Shown: positions 29,143 through 38,556 of the stretch, in pieces
Layout of the letters: each line of letters begins with the position of its first letter
Numbering within the stretch: the stretch's first letter is position 1
The notes under the pieces: model-generated
What the model saw: only the letters and a program-made list of their open reading frames with translations
What the model was told of the DNA's origin: nothing
Database searches by the model: none
Origin: Methanosphaera sp. ISO3-F5
GTDB taxonomy: Archaea > Methanobacteriota > Methanobacteria > Methanobacteriales > Methanobacteriaceae
Length of the DNA stretch: 64,000 bases
Direction of reading: 5' to 3'
Assembly: GCF_034480035.2 (NCBI RefSeq)
Contig: NZ_CP118754.2
Location: 1 to 64,000, forward strand
Made by a program: the position numbers and the translations under genes

Positions 29143-29190
29143 GTAAGTAAGAATTTGCACTCAAAAACCTTTAGATACGAACTAATACAA
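29143..29190 (+). promoter_or_regulatory. Displaced copy of the secreted-protein promoter
   Basis: GTAAGTAAGAATTTGCACTC, then CTTTAGATAC where copies 1 and 2 have CTTTATATAA, then CTAATACAAACTAAT, matching 4255-4305. Similarity ends at ACTAAT, where the truncated antiporter duplicate begins. The box A equivalent is mutated, so it is probably a weak or dead promoter. Confidence 0.65.
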
Positions 29191-29736
29191 ACTAATCATC
29201 TGATGAGTACTTCACCATTATTATTTAATGGTGTTTTTGAAGCATTATCTAATTCGGATACGTCTGTTGCTCTCTTCCAGTCAGCATTGTTTGCATCAAT
29301 TGTTACAATATTAATTAGTGTTGGTAAAAATATTCTGACAATTGGTGAAGTGCTGGATGAATGGGTTAATGGTATGAAACCCCTAGTTTTAACTGTTGTG
29401 ATATTATTGTTTGCATAGTCTCTTGGTGGTGGTGATATGAATTATCTTATCGTCTGTACTAGTGGGGTGTTAACAGGTTCTATATTTGGTGATCATTGTT
29501 CTCCAATATCGGATACTACTATACTTTCGGCGATGGGGTCTGGTTGTGATCATATCAGTCATGTGGGTACTCAGTTTTATTATGCTGTCTTTGTTGCCAT
29601 TGTTGCTATAGTGGTTGGTTATATTCCTGCTGGCTTTGGTGTTCAATGGTATCTTTCTATTCCTGTGGGTATTGTTGTATTATATTTTGGACTTCGATTG
29701 TTGGGTGAACGGGTAGGTTTTGAGGGGGAATCCTAG
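29187..29736 (+). pseudogene. Truncated duplicate of the NhaC antiporter gene
   Basis: The sequence matches the last ~245 codons of 26162-27883 (STSPLLFNGVFEALSNSDTS...YIPAGFGVQWYLSIPVGIVV..GERVGF). The N-terminal half is absent. TGG (Trp) of ILLLAWSLGG has become TAG at 29416-29418, and 186 bases are deleted in frame between two GGTGG repeats of the parent (27386 and 27572). Similarity continues for tens of bases past the stop. It cannot make a transporter. The 5' junction lies in ACTAAT, which is shared by the parent gene and the promoter copy in front. Confidence 0.88.
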
Positions 29737-29951
29737 TCTGGTTCATTCCATCATAGTTTTTTCTACTACTTTTTTTATTTAGTTCTTTTTTTCTTATATT
29801 GTTGCGTGTTTTTATGGGGGATGATTCTCCTATCATTTTCTTTGGGATAGTTTTTCATGTTTTATAAGAAGTATATGGTTAGTTGGAACGAACTTTTATA
29901 TTTAAATAATTATTATTACATACTAATGATAAGAATAGGGAGTAATATATT

Positions 29952-30618
29952 ATGAAATATTATATAGTTAACAGGTAGTCCAAGAAAAAAATATAATACA
30001 AGTAAATTATTAGATAAAGTAATTGAAGGAATAAAAGACACTTTAAAAGATAAGACAGAAGATGTTGAAATAGAAAAAATAGATTTATACGATTATAATT
30101 ATACTGGTTGCAGGTCATGTTTCCTCTGCAAACAAAAAGAAGGACCTTTTTATGGCACCTGCCCGGTAAATGATGATATTAAGGATATTCTGGCAAGTAT
30201 GCGTACCTGTGATGGTATTGTCTTCGGAGCACCAGTATACTTTGCAGATATTAATGGTATGCTACGGGCATTTATAGAAAGGTTATGTTTCCCTCAGTTC
30301 CCATATGCTGATATAAATATTACAGAAAAACGTATGCCAATAGGCATCATATATGATATGAACATTAAAACAGATAATCCAGCATTCCCATTTTATAACA
30401 CTGTATTTGACTTCTTAGAAGAAGCATTCCTGGGAAGTGTATTCACCAAACCTTATTCACTAAAAGTAAATAACACCTACCAGTTTGATGATTATTCAAG
30501 GTATGTTAACACTTGGTTTGATGAAGAAGACAAAAGAAAACAAAGGGAAACACAGTTTCCAAAGGATTTAGAAGAAGCTTATCAGATGGGAGTTAAGATT
30601 GCAGAGGATTCCCTCTAA
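29952..30618 (+). pseudogene. NADPH-dependent FMN reductase-like flavoprotein, 5' frameshift
   Basis: A flavodoxin-fold iron-sulfur-flavoprotein-like gene. From the ATG at 29952 (ribosome-binding site GGGAGT) the translation MKYYIVN hits a TAG. With one base removed at ~29973 it continues GSPRKKYNTSKLLDKVIEGI, the FMN phosphate loop. It then reads YTGCRSCFLCKQKEG..GTCPVNDDI, the Cys cluster of such reductases, and DGIVFGAPVYFADINGMLRA to the stop at 30618, with no other lesion over 215 codons. It may be a recent inactivation or a sequencing indel. Eight bases separate its end from the convergent HxlR gene, a common pairing for redox-responsive regulation. Confidence 0.8.
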
Positions 30619-30626
30619 TAAATCTT

Positions 30627-30992
30627 TTATATTTCAAATATTTTTTTGAAATATTTTCTTATTTCTTCTTGGTGGTCATCATAATCTTCTGATTGTATGC
30701 CATAAACACCTAATTCATACATTATCCTATTCATTGATCTTCCCTTTTCTGTTAGAGCATATCTTGTTTTATATTCGGCACTTATTTTATTCACTAATCC
30801 ATGTTCTATTAAAAATTTCAGTGTATCCGATAACACGTTACTGTTTAGTTCTGGATTAATTTCCTTAAATTCGTTGAAATGTTCATATTCATTGAACATA
30901 TCCCATAATAATATAACTGCCCATTTTCTATTAATTATTTCTACTGTATCCTTTATGGGACAGTTTCTGCGTAGAACTTCTTTAACTTCCAT
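30627..30992 (-). CDS. HxlR-family transcriptional regulator
   Basis: A 121-aa winged-helix regulator. The HxlR signature is plain: RRNCPIKDTVEIINRKWAVI with the conserved Cys, then LNSNVLSDTLKFLIEHGLVN (recognition helix and wing) and TRYALTEKGRSMNRI. HxlR proteins often control nearby redox enzymes and several sense oxidants or electrophiles through that Cys. Here the convergent neighbour is a flavoprotein, which fits. It is a paralogue of the regulator at 33477-33848. Confidence 0.9.
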   Translation of the reverse strand: MEVKEVLRRNCPIKDTVEIINRKWAVILLWDMFNEYEHFNEFKEINPELNSNVLSDTLKFLIEHGLVNKISAEYKTRYALTEKGRSMNRIMYELGVYGIQSEDYDDHQEEIRKYFKKIFEI

Positions 30993-31160
30993 TCATAATC
31001 ACTATTATAATATTATGTTAAAAATAATATTTAAGCAATGATTTACTAATCCTATGAAAAGATAAAAAAAATTGTGTCTTAGAAAATTATTATTAGCATA
31101 AAATTTTCAAGTAATAAGTTTTTTTTAGTGAATGATGAGTATGGGAGTAGTAGTTTAGGT

Positions 31161-31460
31161 TTATCTTTTTTTCTCATAAAGTAACACACCATCTTTTTTA
31201 ATTTTTTCAATAAATTTTTTATCTTCTATAGTTGTTGTTACAACATCAACATGGCACTGTAATTTTTCTTCTAAATCCTGAATAAAACCTATATAATCTA
31301 ATAAACCTTTAATATTCCCTTTGTCTATATAAAAATCCACATCACTTTCAGATGTAGCTTCACCCTTGGCATATGATCCAAACAAACTTAAACTAGTTAC
31401 ACCATATTCTTTTGCTATGGGTACTGCTATTTTTTTTATTTGATTAATACTATAAACCAT
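31161..31460 (-). CDS. MNT-type nucleotidyltransferase, orphan
   Basis: A 99-aa minimal nucleotidyltransferase with LSLFGSYAKGEATSESDVDF (GS and DxD) and HVDVVTT carrying the third acidic residue. The start ATG at 31460 has GTGAT three bases before it. There is no HEPN partner on either side; downstream is 150 bases of empty DNA and then the HxlR gene. It is the intact counterpart of the frameshifted gene at 2613-2905, with the same N-terminus and VLLYEK ending. Confidence 0.85.
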   Translation of the reverse strand: MVYSINQIKKIAVPIAKEYGVTSLSLFGSYAKGEATSESDVDFYIDKGNIKGLLDYIGFIQDLEEKLQCHVDVVTTTIEDKKFIEKIKKDGVLLYEKKR

Positions 31461-31603
31461 ATAATCACTGTTTTTAAATATAATTATTTAAATATATAAT
31501 CTTTTTTTAATTAGTTTTAAACAGCTACAATAATCTTTTTTTCAGTGAAAAAAGAGGGATATTGGAGTATGTTTAGGTAGATAATATATTATATTATAAT
31601 AAT

Positions 31604-32785
31604 TCATACTCTATATTGGTAAACACCCATTTGTTTATATTTTATTATCAGCCATCTGTGCAATAATTTTGCTGAAAATTCATATTTACCTTCTTGAAAA
31701 ACTATTAAGTCAAGATTTTGTAATTTGGTTAATCGTTCACTTAGTGAGCCTGATTTTACGTTAAGTTTTTTGGCAAGTTCTACACGTTTAAGTGGTGATT
31801 TAATCAGAGCAATTAACAATTCTTATCTTTTTTGGTTAACCTATTCCATTGGTTTATAAAATTTGTTGCTATATACTCTAAATTATTATCAAAACAAGAA
31901 ATTATATCATTTTCGGTTAATTTTTGATTTGTAGGAAGTAATCTGGCAAATGTATTGATGTATGAAGGATTACCTGATGTGCATTTATAAAATTGTTTAA
32001 ATGATTCTTGATTAATATTATTTCGGGCGCTTTTTCTTTTAAATAGTTTTTAACAGTTTCTTCTGTAAATGGGTTTATATGATTGATATCATTCTATTAC
32101 CAAATGTGCCTTCATTACTTGAAATTTCACTAATAAGTTTATCTTGTAAGCTCATTGAACCACTTATTATATAGCCTACATTTCTTTGATTTGAGATATA
32201 ACCTCTAAAATTCCATAAAAATGATTCTAGGTAATTTTCTAATTCTTTGATGATTTGAAATTCATCAATAAATAGTATTACTCCTTTAATTTCTGTTTTA
32301 TAATCATTATAAATATTTTGAGGTAAGTTAAAAATGAAATCTTTATACTTTTCTATATCAACTTCAGTATCAATTAGGGGTATTGGTATTCCATTAATTG
32401 TTGTGTAATCTTTAATTTCAAAATTATATGTTTTAAAGTATTTTTTGATATTTTTATCTATTGTTTTAATATTCTTTTCTTTGCATTCTTTGATAATTTG
32501 TTTATAATAATAATCCAGTATTCCTTTTATAGACATTTTGTTCTTTTGAAATGGACTGGGACATACTTAAATCCATATAAATAACTAAGTAATCTTCATC
32601 CATCATTTTTTTAATTTTATGTAATAATACTGTTTTTCCAACACCTCTTATTCCAGTAAGTAATATTTTAGGTGCATTATTTTCTCCTGTTGATTTTAAA
32701 ATATTTATTAGATTATTTCTTGTGTTCTATTATAAAATTCATCATCAGTTAAATATTTGCTTGTGGGCTATGGCAATTGAGACAT
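31604..32785 (-). pseudogene. Archaeal AAA ATPase, heavily broken
   Basis: Conceptual translation begins at an ATG at 32785 (MSQLP, then an in-frame TAG), PTSKYLTDDEFYNRTQEI, and shifts frame. It reaches Walker A in ILLTGIRGVGKTVLLHKI, then YMDLSMSQSISKEQ and KGVILFIDEFQIIKELENYL (Walker B) and SGSMSLQDKL. After further shifts near 32090 and 31825 it ends in a winged-helix region, LIALIKSPLKRVELAKKLNV and LSERLTKLQNLDLI. This is the ATPase_2 archaeal family with a C-terminal DNA-binding domain. At least four lesions make it inactive. Confidence 0.75.
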
Positions 32786-32990
32786 ACTTTAAACACTCCT
32801 TAACTGTAATACAAAGAAATGTATTATACTCAAAATAATACTTTTTCCGTTACATATCGTATGTAACTATTATTCCATTACATATTATATAAATTTTTTT
32901 TTCATGTTTTAACTGGTATTGTACTGATTTTAAGGGTATTTTTTTTTGGTTATTCTTTATTTGCATTATTTTTTTTTAATAGAATATTTT

Positions 32991-33040
32991 TTTTTAGTCT
33001 GTTTTATAATTTTATAATAAAAAATATAAACAGGCTAGAA
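32991..33040. repeat. AGTCTGTTT...AAACAGGCT stem element, copy 2
   Basis: The best-paired copy: AGTCTGTTT and AAACAGGCT flank an AT-only core of ~22 bases; as RNA the arms pair fully with one G-U. It lies 30 bases before the start of the next gene. Confidence 0.6.
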
Positions 33041-33071
33041 CATAAATATAATATATAAGAATAAAAACTGG

Positions 33072-33410
33072 ATGTGCACAACAATGGAACTAAAACAAAT
33101 AGTACTCAACAAAAGATCAGGAGTCATACACACACGAGACTGTGAAAGCGTAAAACAAATGAAAGGATCCAACAAACACATAGAACTAGTAAAAGATGTC
33201 AACCAAATAGAAAACAAGAAACCCTGTGGCCACTGCCTAAGAAAAAGAGACCTGAAAAAAATATACAAAAAAGAATACAAACGAAGAAAAAAAGTACTTG
33301 AAGAAAGAAGAAAAAGAGACCATAAACGTGTAGACCAGAAATATGATGCTAAACAAGAAAAATTAAGAGAAGATTATGAGGAAAGTATCATAGGACTGGA
33401 TGATGAATAA
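33072..33410 (+). CDS. Small Cys-containing basic protein
   Basis: A 112-aa protein. The N-terminal half has VIHTRDCESVKQMKG and KPCGHCLRKRD, i.e. a Cys, then CxxC about 35 residues later, resembling the small metal-binding module seen in Ada-type and other 'H.xxC..(x)n.PC..C' domains. The C-terminal half is a highly charged Lys/Arg/Glu helix (KKEYKRRKKVLEERRKRDHK). There is no signal peptide. A nucleic-acid-binding role is plausible but unproven. ATGs at 33072 and 33084 are both possible starts; neither has a good ribosome-binding site. The stem element at 32991 sits in its upstream region. Confidence 0.65.
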   Translation: MCTTMELKQIVLNKRSGVIHTRDCESVKQMKGSNKHIELVKDVNQIENKKPCGHCLRKRDLKKIYKKEYKRRKKVLEERRKRDHKRVDQKYDAKQEKLREDYEESIIGLDDE

Positions 33411-33476
33411 CAATTAAAAGGTTTTATTGCTTAATCTTTTATTATTTAACGTTTTTTTTTTGGGAGGTAATTAATA

Positions 33477-33848
33477 TCATTCATAGTCTATCTTTAGGAT
33501 TTTCTGATAATCCTTTTTAAGTTCTTCCTTTTGTTTATCATTTAAGTTACCACTATTAACCTCATCTAATCCATATTCCAACATATTATACAGTATCCTG
33601 TTTAAGTTATACCCTTTCTGAGTCAAAGAATATTCTTTGTCCTCTTTCTTGATAAGATTATTGTTTTCCATAAACTTCAAGGTATCCGTCAGTACTCTTG
33701 TACTTAACGTTTTTTCTTCAAGAAATTCACTAAACTGAGTTTTACCTAGGAACATATCCCGTATAATGAAAATCACCCACTTTTTAGAGATTAACTTTAA
33801 TGTATCATCAATGGGACAGTTATCATCATAATCTCTGATTGTTTTCAT
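33477..33848 (-). CDS. HxlR-family transcriptional regulator
   Basis: A 123-aa winged-helix regulator: DDNCPIDDTLKLISKKWVIF with the conserved Cys, LSTRVLTDTLKFMENNNLIK for the recognition helix, and YSLTQKGYNLNRI. It is a paralogue of 30627-30992. It is transcribed divergently from the marker 8 gene, and a perfect inverted repeat lies between the two starts (33869-33892), so it probably regulates itself and possibly that neighbour. Confidence 0.9.
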   Translation of the reverse strand: MKTIRDYDDNCPIDDTLKLISKKWVIFIIRDMFLGKTQFSEFLEEKTLSTRVLTDTLKFMENNNLIKKEDKEYSLTQKGYNLNRILYNMLEYGLDEVNSGNLNDKQKEELKKDYQKILKIDYE

Positions 33849-33868
33849 AAAAAATCATTCACTCCCTA

Positions 33869-33892
33869 TTTTGTGAGTTTTAACTCACAAAA
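33869..33892. promoter_or_regulatory. Palindromic operator between hxlR and marker 8 genes
   Basis: Arms TTTTGTGAGTT and AACTCACAAAA are perfect inverted repeats separated by two bases. The palindrome starts 21 bases upstream of the HxlR ATG and abuts a box A-like TTTTATATAA (33896-33905) oriented towards the marker 8 gene. Its position and symmetry fit a dimeric winged-helix regulator. Confidence 0.7.
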
Positions 33893-33967
33893 CTCTTTTA
33901 TATAATATTATAAATATTCTCATATAACACTGTTATTGTAATTAAATAATAAATTGGAGAACAGAAC

Positions 33968-34816
33968 ATGACAAAAGATAAACACGTAATAGAAGCCCTA
34001 GGCAAAGCTGAAGTAACAATAGAAGACGGAAAAATAACAAGTATAGGAGAACCAGTAGTAGATTACTGTTCAATATTTGAAAAATATCAAGACAACGGAA
34101 ACCTGACAAAAGAATTCATCAAAAACAACATAAATAAAAGAATCTGGGAATTCGGAATGTGCACACCAAAACGTTCAATAAAAGTAGAAGATGTTATGAG
34201 CTTCGGAATAAGTGAAACACTACGAACAAACATGAAAGAAGGAAAAATAGGCTGCGTCGTAGGAGCATGCGATGGAGTAGGAACACTACTAATGACAGAC
34301 CCCGACAATGTACAAGGAGTAGGAGGAAGAGTATCAGCACTAATAAGCACCACACCAATACCAGAAGTCATAGAAAAAGTAGGAAAACACAACGTATTAA
34401 ACCCCGAAACCGCAGAACTAAACCCAATAAAAGGATTAAAAATGGCAATAAACAGGGGATATAAAAACATAGCAATAACAATCATACCCTCCACGATAAT
34501 AAAAGAAATCAGAGAATACCCTGTAGATGAAGACGTGAACATTTACATCCTAGTAGCACACACCACCAACGTAACAAAAGAAGAAGCCGAAATGCTATTC
34601 GACTACGCAGATGTCATAAGTGGCTGTGCATCAAGAAATATTAGAATAGTAGCAGAGGAACGTAAACCATACTACTCCGGAAAAAAAGTACCATTATATG
34701 CACCAACAAGTGCTGGAAGAAAGATGCTTGATCTTCGACTAAAACACATAGGCAAAGAATTAACTACGAGAAATTATCCACAGGACTTCAGTAAAAGTCC
34801 CAAACCACTAATATAA
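33968..34816 (+). CDS. Methanogenesis marker protein 8 (DUF2099)
   Basis: A 282-aa cytoplasmic protein of the DUF2099/methanogenesis marker 8 family, found in essentially all methanogens and few other organisms. Recognised by IWEFGMCTPKRSIKVEDVMS, the Gly/Cys stretch IGCVVGACDGVGTLLMTDP with VQGVGGRVSALISTTPIPEV, and the late ADVISGCASRNIRIVAEE. Its biochemical role is not established. The codon usage is that of a well-expressed core gene. The start ATG follows TTGGAG at a suitable distance. The divergent HxlR gene and the operator between them suggest shared control. Confidence 0.85.
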   Translation: MTKDKHVIEALGKAEVTIEDGKITSIGEPVVDYCSIFEKYQDNGNLTKEFIKNNINKRIWEFGMCTPKRSIKVEDVMSFGISETLRTNMKEGKIGCVVGACDGVGTLLMTDPDNVQGVGGRVSALISTTPIPEVIEKVGKHNVLNPETAELNPIKGLKMAINRGYKNIAITIIPSTIIKEIREYPVDEDVNIYILVAHTTNVTKEEAEMLFDYADVISGCASRNIRIVAEERKPYYSGKKVPLYAPTSAGRKMLDLRLKHIGKELTTRNYPQDFSKSPKPLI

Positions 34817-34996
34817 ATAATCATATTCATACATCATTTTTTTTTAATTCTATCCAGAACTCTTACAACCAGACCCAAATATATTTTCTATACCAAAATA
34901 AGTATAAAAATTAAGATATATATTAATAATATTCTATAAAAAAAATGATATTTATACAAATAATATCGTAAAAAATAAAAAAAATAAAATAAATGG

Positions 34997-36270
34997 TTAT
35001 TTTACTATGAAACTAGTTTTAGTACTAGTTTTTTTATAATTGGTGCTTCCAGGGAAGGTTATTGTCACATTATTTCTTCCCTTGACTGTTGTTTTATAGT
35101 TATAAGTGTAAACACCCTGTTTGTTGGTCTTTATCTTAACTGTTTTCTTGTTAATCTTTATTTTTACTAGACTATTCATGACTGGTGATTTAAGGTTATC
35201 AGTTAATTTACCCGTTATCTTAACAGTTTTGCCCTTGGTGGTTGTGCTTATCTTGTTGACTGTTATTTTGGTTGCTCTTGCAAAGGTTTTGAATGTTGTC
35301 TTCTTGGTTATTGTCTTGTAGTACTTGTTTTCAGGATAGGTTACTGTCACTGTATTTGTTCCTACCTTGTTAGCAACTACCTTTAGAGCATATGTTCCCT
35401 TATTATTGGTTTTTACAGTATAAGTTTTAGTGTTTACTTTTATTTTTATCTTAGTGTTTTTGAGTATTGTTCCTGTCTTATCGGTTAGTTTTCCTGTGAT
35501 TGTCATGTTTTCTTTGTAGGTTTTCTGTTTGATTGTGTTGATGGATATTTTTGTTGCAATTTTTGGTATTTGGAACGTGTTTGATCTTATTTGTGTGTTC
35601 GTACCTTGTAGTATGTGTATTGTGGAGGAGTCGTTTGATTTTTTCATGTTTGTATTATTTGTCATGTGGGTGTTTTTTCCTTTGTTTATTATTACTGGTC
35701 CTATTGTTTTTGCTTTGTTTTGTTTAAAAATGTTGTTTGTTATGTATGTTATTGTATTGTTTATATTGTTTGTGTATTTTCCTTCTTTCCGTATTCTTGT
35801 TGTTTCATTGAGGAATATTGCGGATCCTTTTCTGGCTTGGTTTTTGTTAAATGTATTTTTGTCAATATGTATTGTCATAAGATTTTTAGTATTTTCATAT
35901 TCTAAATCGTTGTCTATGTTTATTGCTCCTCCATTGTTTGTTGCTTTGTTGTTGTTTAGTGTGGATTGTGTAATGTTTAGTTTTCCATCCCGGTTGTCTA
36001 TTGCTCCTCCGTCGTGTGCGGTGTTATTGTTTATGGTAGTCTTTGTTATGGATATTTTTCCATTCCAGTTACCTATTGCTCCTCCGCCTCCATCATAATA
36101 TTCTGTTCCTTCTGCTTTGTTGTTGTTTAGTGTGGATTGTGTTATGGTTAATCTTCCAGAATTACATATTGCTCCTCCGCTTCCATCATAATATTCTGTT
36201 CCTTCTGCTTTGTTGTTGTTTATTGTAGTGTTACTTATAGTTATTATTCCTAGTTCTGCAGTGTTAACTA
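34997..36270 (-). CDS. Adhesin-like protein, exon 2 (downstream of a group II intron)
   Basis: The 3' part of an ALP gene whose 5' part is 38557-40120. The frame enters mid-codon: exon 1 ends with one base (A) and this exon supplies TA, giving ATA. The joined protein reads GGAIVNTAELGIITISNTTI. Further beta-helix repeats follow (GGAI..LTITQSTLNNNKAEGT), then two Ig-like repeats (KENMTITGKLTDKTGTILKN; KGKTVKITGKLTDNLKSPVM) and a Lys-rich end. Spliced length is 2838 bases, 945 codons plus stop, which divides exactly by three. The part starting MTIHIDKNTF also exists as a stand-alone frame, but this is not likely a separate gene. Confidence 0.88.
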
Positions 36271-36311
36271 GTCGGATAAGTCGGGAGGATTACTCTTCCC
36301 TTCTCTCCTAA

Positions 36312-36345
36312 GAACCGTACGTGTCCCTTTCAAGACATACGGCTC
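36312..36345 (-). ncRNA. Group II intron domain V
   Basis: A 34-base hairpin whose minus strand starts GAGCCGTATG and ends CGTACGGTTC around a GAAA loop. This is the catalytic heart of group II introns, about 40 bases before the 3' splice site as expected. Confidence 0.93.
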
Positions 36346-36393
36346 AAGCGTATTCTTTATCTCGAAATCAATTATAAATCCATGTTATTTTAT

Positions 36394-37950
36394 TTAATTG
36401 CCTTTGTTGTAAAGACATTCAAATGGTGTTTTCTTAAAAGCTTTCCTTATGTAATCCTTATATTCAGGGTCATAAGGATTGCAATTGTATTTGATTATGT
36501 GTGCATAGTGTATATGTACCCATTTCATCTTAACAAGTTGTATGTTAGGATTTTCTGGACTAGTAAGTATATAATTATCATCATGTTTATGATAATAATC
36601 TTCTTTGAAGTACCTATCTTTAATCCAATCCCATGACTTGTTAGGATGTTGTCTACGAAGATATCGATATGTTAATTTCCAAACGTAGTCATCAATGTCG
36701 TTGAACGCTTTGTGGGCTACTGTTTGTTTCCAGTAATTGGCAGTGCCGATTATTAGACTGTTCAGTTTTCCAATTAGCTCGTCAATGTTTCCACTACTAC
36801 GATATTTTAGAAACAATTCTCGTATCTTACTTTTGAGTCTTTTAATCCTGTCCTTAGCAGGTTTACTAAGCACTTTAATACCATTTTGTGTTGGGTATTC
36901 TCTGATGTTAAATCCGAGAAAATCAAAACCCTTATTTAATGGTGTTATATGTGTTTTATCCTCTGCTAATTTAAGACCACGTTCTTTGAGGTATGGTTCA
37001 ATCAAAGAGTATACTTCTTCTGCATCTTCTTTTGTTCTACATAGTACTACAAAATCGTCTGCATAGCGTATCATAGCATATCTTGACTGATTACGATAAG
37101 TGAATGTGTTTCTAGCTTTTTCTTTCTTGTAGGTTACTCCTAATGCTTCATCTAGTCCTGTTAGGGCTATGTTTGCCAGTGTTGGCGAGATTATTCCACC
37201 TTGTGGCGTACCCGTATCGGTTAAATCAAACATGTCATTATGTACGTAACCTGCTTTAAGCCATTTATCTATGATATTCTTAGCAGGGAAATTTCCCAAC
37301 TGCTTTAATATCCAGTCATGGTCAAGAGTATCAAAACATGACTTGAAATCACCTTCAAATACCCAAGACCGATTACCTCTTTTTGTGAATTGGTGTATGC
37401 GTGCGATTGCATGTCCTGCATTGCGCATTGGTCTAAAACCATAACTTGTTGGTTCAAAACCCACCTCTACACGTGGTTCAAGGGCAAGATTAACGACAGT
37501 CTGATACACACGATCAATGATTGTCGGTATACCCAACGGTCGCATTTTACCATTTGATTTACGAATGTAAACCCTACGCACTGGTAAAGGTTCATATTCC
37601 TTTAATTTCATAGATTTAAGCTTATAGTATAAAGCCATTCTCTCAGGATGAGACCTAAGCACCATCCCATCGATTCCAGGTGTTCTACGGCCACTATTTA
37701 AAATTGTAGCCCTTCGAATACCATACAGAATTGTGGAATCCTTATTTAACAATAATCTTTGTAATTGTTTGGCTTTACTGTATTCTTTTCTGATTTCGGC
37801 ACAAGCTATATCACATTGTAACTTATAAATGCTCCGTTCAATTTTCTGCCATGGAATAGAATTCCATTCGCTAGTATAATCGGACTCATTCTGTTTAGCA
37901 TCCTCCAAAATAGAATTTTGGCTCAAATCTGCATAAACATCCTTCGACAT
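36394..37950 (-). CDS. ltrA: Group II intron reverse transcriptase/maturase
   Basis: A 518-aa intron-encoded protein that helps the intron RNA splice and reverse-transcribes it at new sites. Reverse-transcriptase blocks appear in order: KSNGKMRPLGIPTIIDRVYQ (131-150), the first catalytic Asp in FEGDFKSCFDTLDH (~198-211), GTPQGGIISPTLANI (247-261) and the active-site YADD (296-299). The maturase (X) region follows (~370-450). The C-terminal tail (CNPYDPEYKDYIRKAFKK) lacks a clear HNH nuclease. Close in style to bacterial proteins, so transfer from bacteria is likely. The ATG lies after GAGGTGTAATGAGAT, giving a plausible ribosome-binding site. Intact. Confidence 0.95.
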   Translation of the reverse strand: MSKDVYADLSQNSILEDAKQNESDYTSEWNSIPWQKIERSIYKLQCDIACAEIRKEYSKAKQLQRLLLNKDSTILYGIRRATILNSGRRTPGIDGMVLRSHPERMALYYKLKSMKLKEYEPLPVRRVYIRKSNGKMRPLGIPTIIDRVYQTVVNLALEPRVEVGFEPTSYGFRPMRNAGHAIARIHQFTKRGNRSWVFEGDFKSCFDTLDHDWILKQLGNFPAKNIIDKWLKAGYVHNDMFDLTDTGTPQGGIISPTLANIALTGLDEALGVTYKKEKARNTFTYRNQSRYAMIRYADDFVVLCRTKEDAEEVYSLIEPYLKERGLKLAEDKTHITPLNKGFDFLGFNIREYPTQNGIKVLSKPAKDRIKRLKSKIRELFLKYRSSGNIDELIGKLNSLIIGTANYWKQTVAHKAFNDIDDYVWKLTYRYLRRQHPNKSWDWIKDRYFKEDYYHKHDDNYILTSPENPNIQLVKMKWVHIHYAHIIKYNCNPYDPEYKDYIRKAFKKTPFECLYNKGN

Positions 37951-38556
37951 ATCTCATTACACCTCTATAGTTATAATTGATATAGTTACCTGTGTTATAT
38001 ACACCTGCTAAAGTCAGCATTATACCACGTAGTTATTATATCCCTTTAATTTCCTACTGTCTTAACGACTATTGTGGTCATTAGCTTTCTTAGCATCCCT
38101 TACCCTACTAGGTTTAGGAACACCGGTTCACACTGTAGTCCCCCCACACGTTTAATTGTGGGTCAAAGTAGGGCTTACCAAGTTTCTCTTCTTTCAGATA
38201 CGACTAACTTAGGCTCTCCCATTACGCCGACAAGCCTATGGGTTATGCTAAATGCATATGAGCAAAGTATGCATTGCCTGCTTGCAAAACAATGGGTAAT
38301 GTAATATCCTTCCCCATTGCCATTGGTTACGACGCTTATAAGAGTTCATTCATCATTAGCCAATATTAGTCTTTCTCTAGCCCACACATCCATGGATATT
38401 AGGAATGTGATTAGGCGTTTACCCTCATGCAACCCACATCATCCGTTGCCAGTTGATGCAGTTTCGGGCGAGAATAGCCCACATAACTAGGCCAATAATA
38501 CAACGTATAATTGTATTATACTGATTATAAAAGGGAAAGAGAATTGCTTGTCGCAC

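Larger units (their letters stand above)
36271..38556 (-). mobile_element. Group II intron inside an adhesin-like gene
   Basis: A 2286-base retroelement on the minus strand. The 5' end is GTGCGAC (38556 downward), the group II consensus, and the 3' end is CCGAC (36271). Domain V is at 36312-36345, domain VI just after it. A stem AATGCATA/TATGCATT (38251-38275) presents TTGCTC, complementary to the last six exon bases GAGCAA (38557-38562), so it is EBS1/IBS1. A likely EBS2 CCAATG (38321-38326) matches exon CATTGG (38565-38570). It encodes one maturase/reverse transcriptase and has higher G+C than its host DNA. It looks complete and able to splice. Confidence 0.92.

Noticed and set aside
36043-36228. 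Plus-strand frames of repeated LLRLHHNILFLLLC type
   Set aside because: Antisense reading of the tandem beta-helix repeats of ALP exon 2.
38030-38500. GC-richer segment considered as a tRNA or riboswitch region
   Set aside because: It is the structured 5' part (domain I onwards) of the group II intron, supported by the splice site, EBS loops and the maturase.
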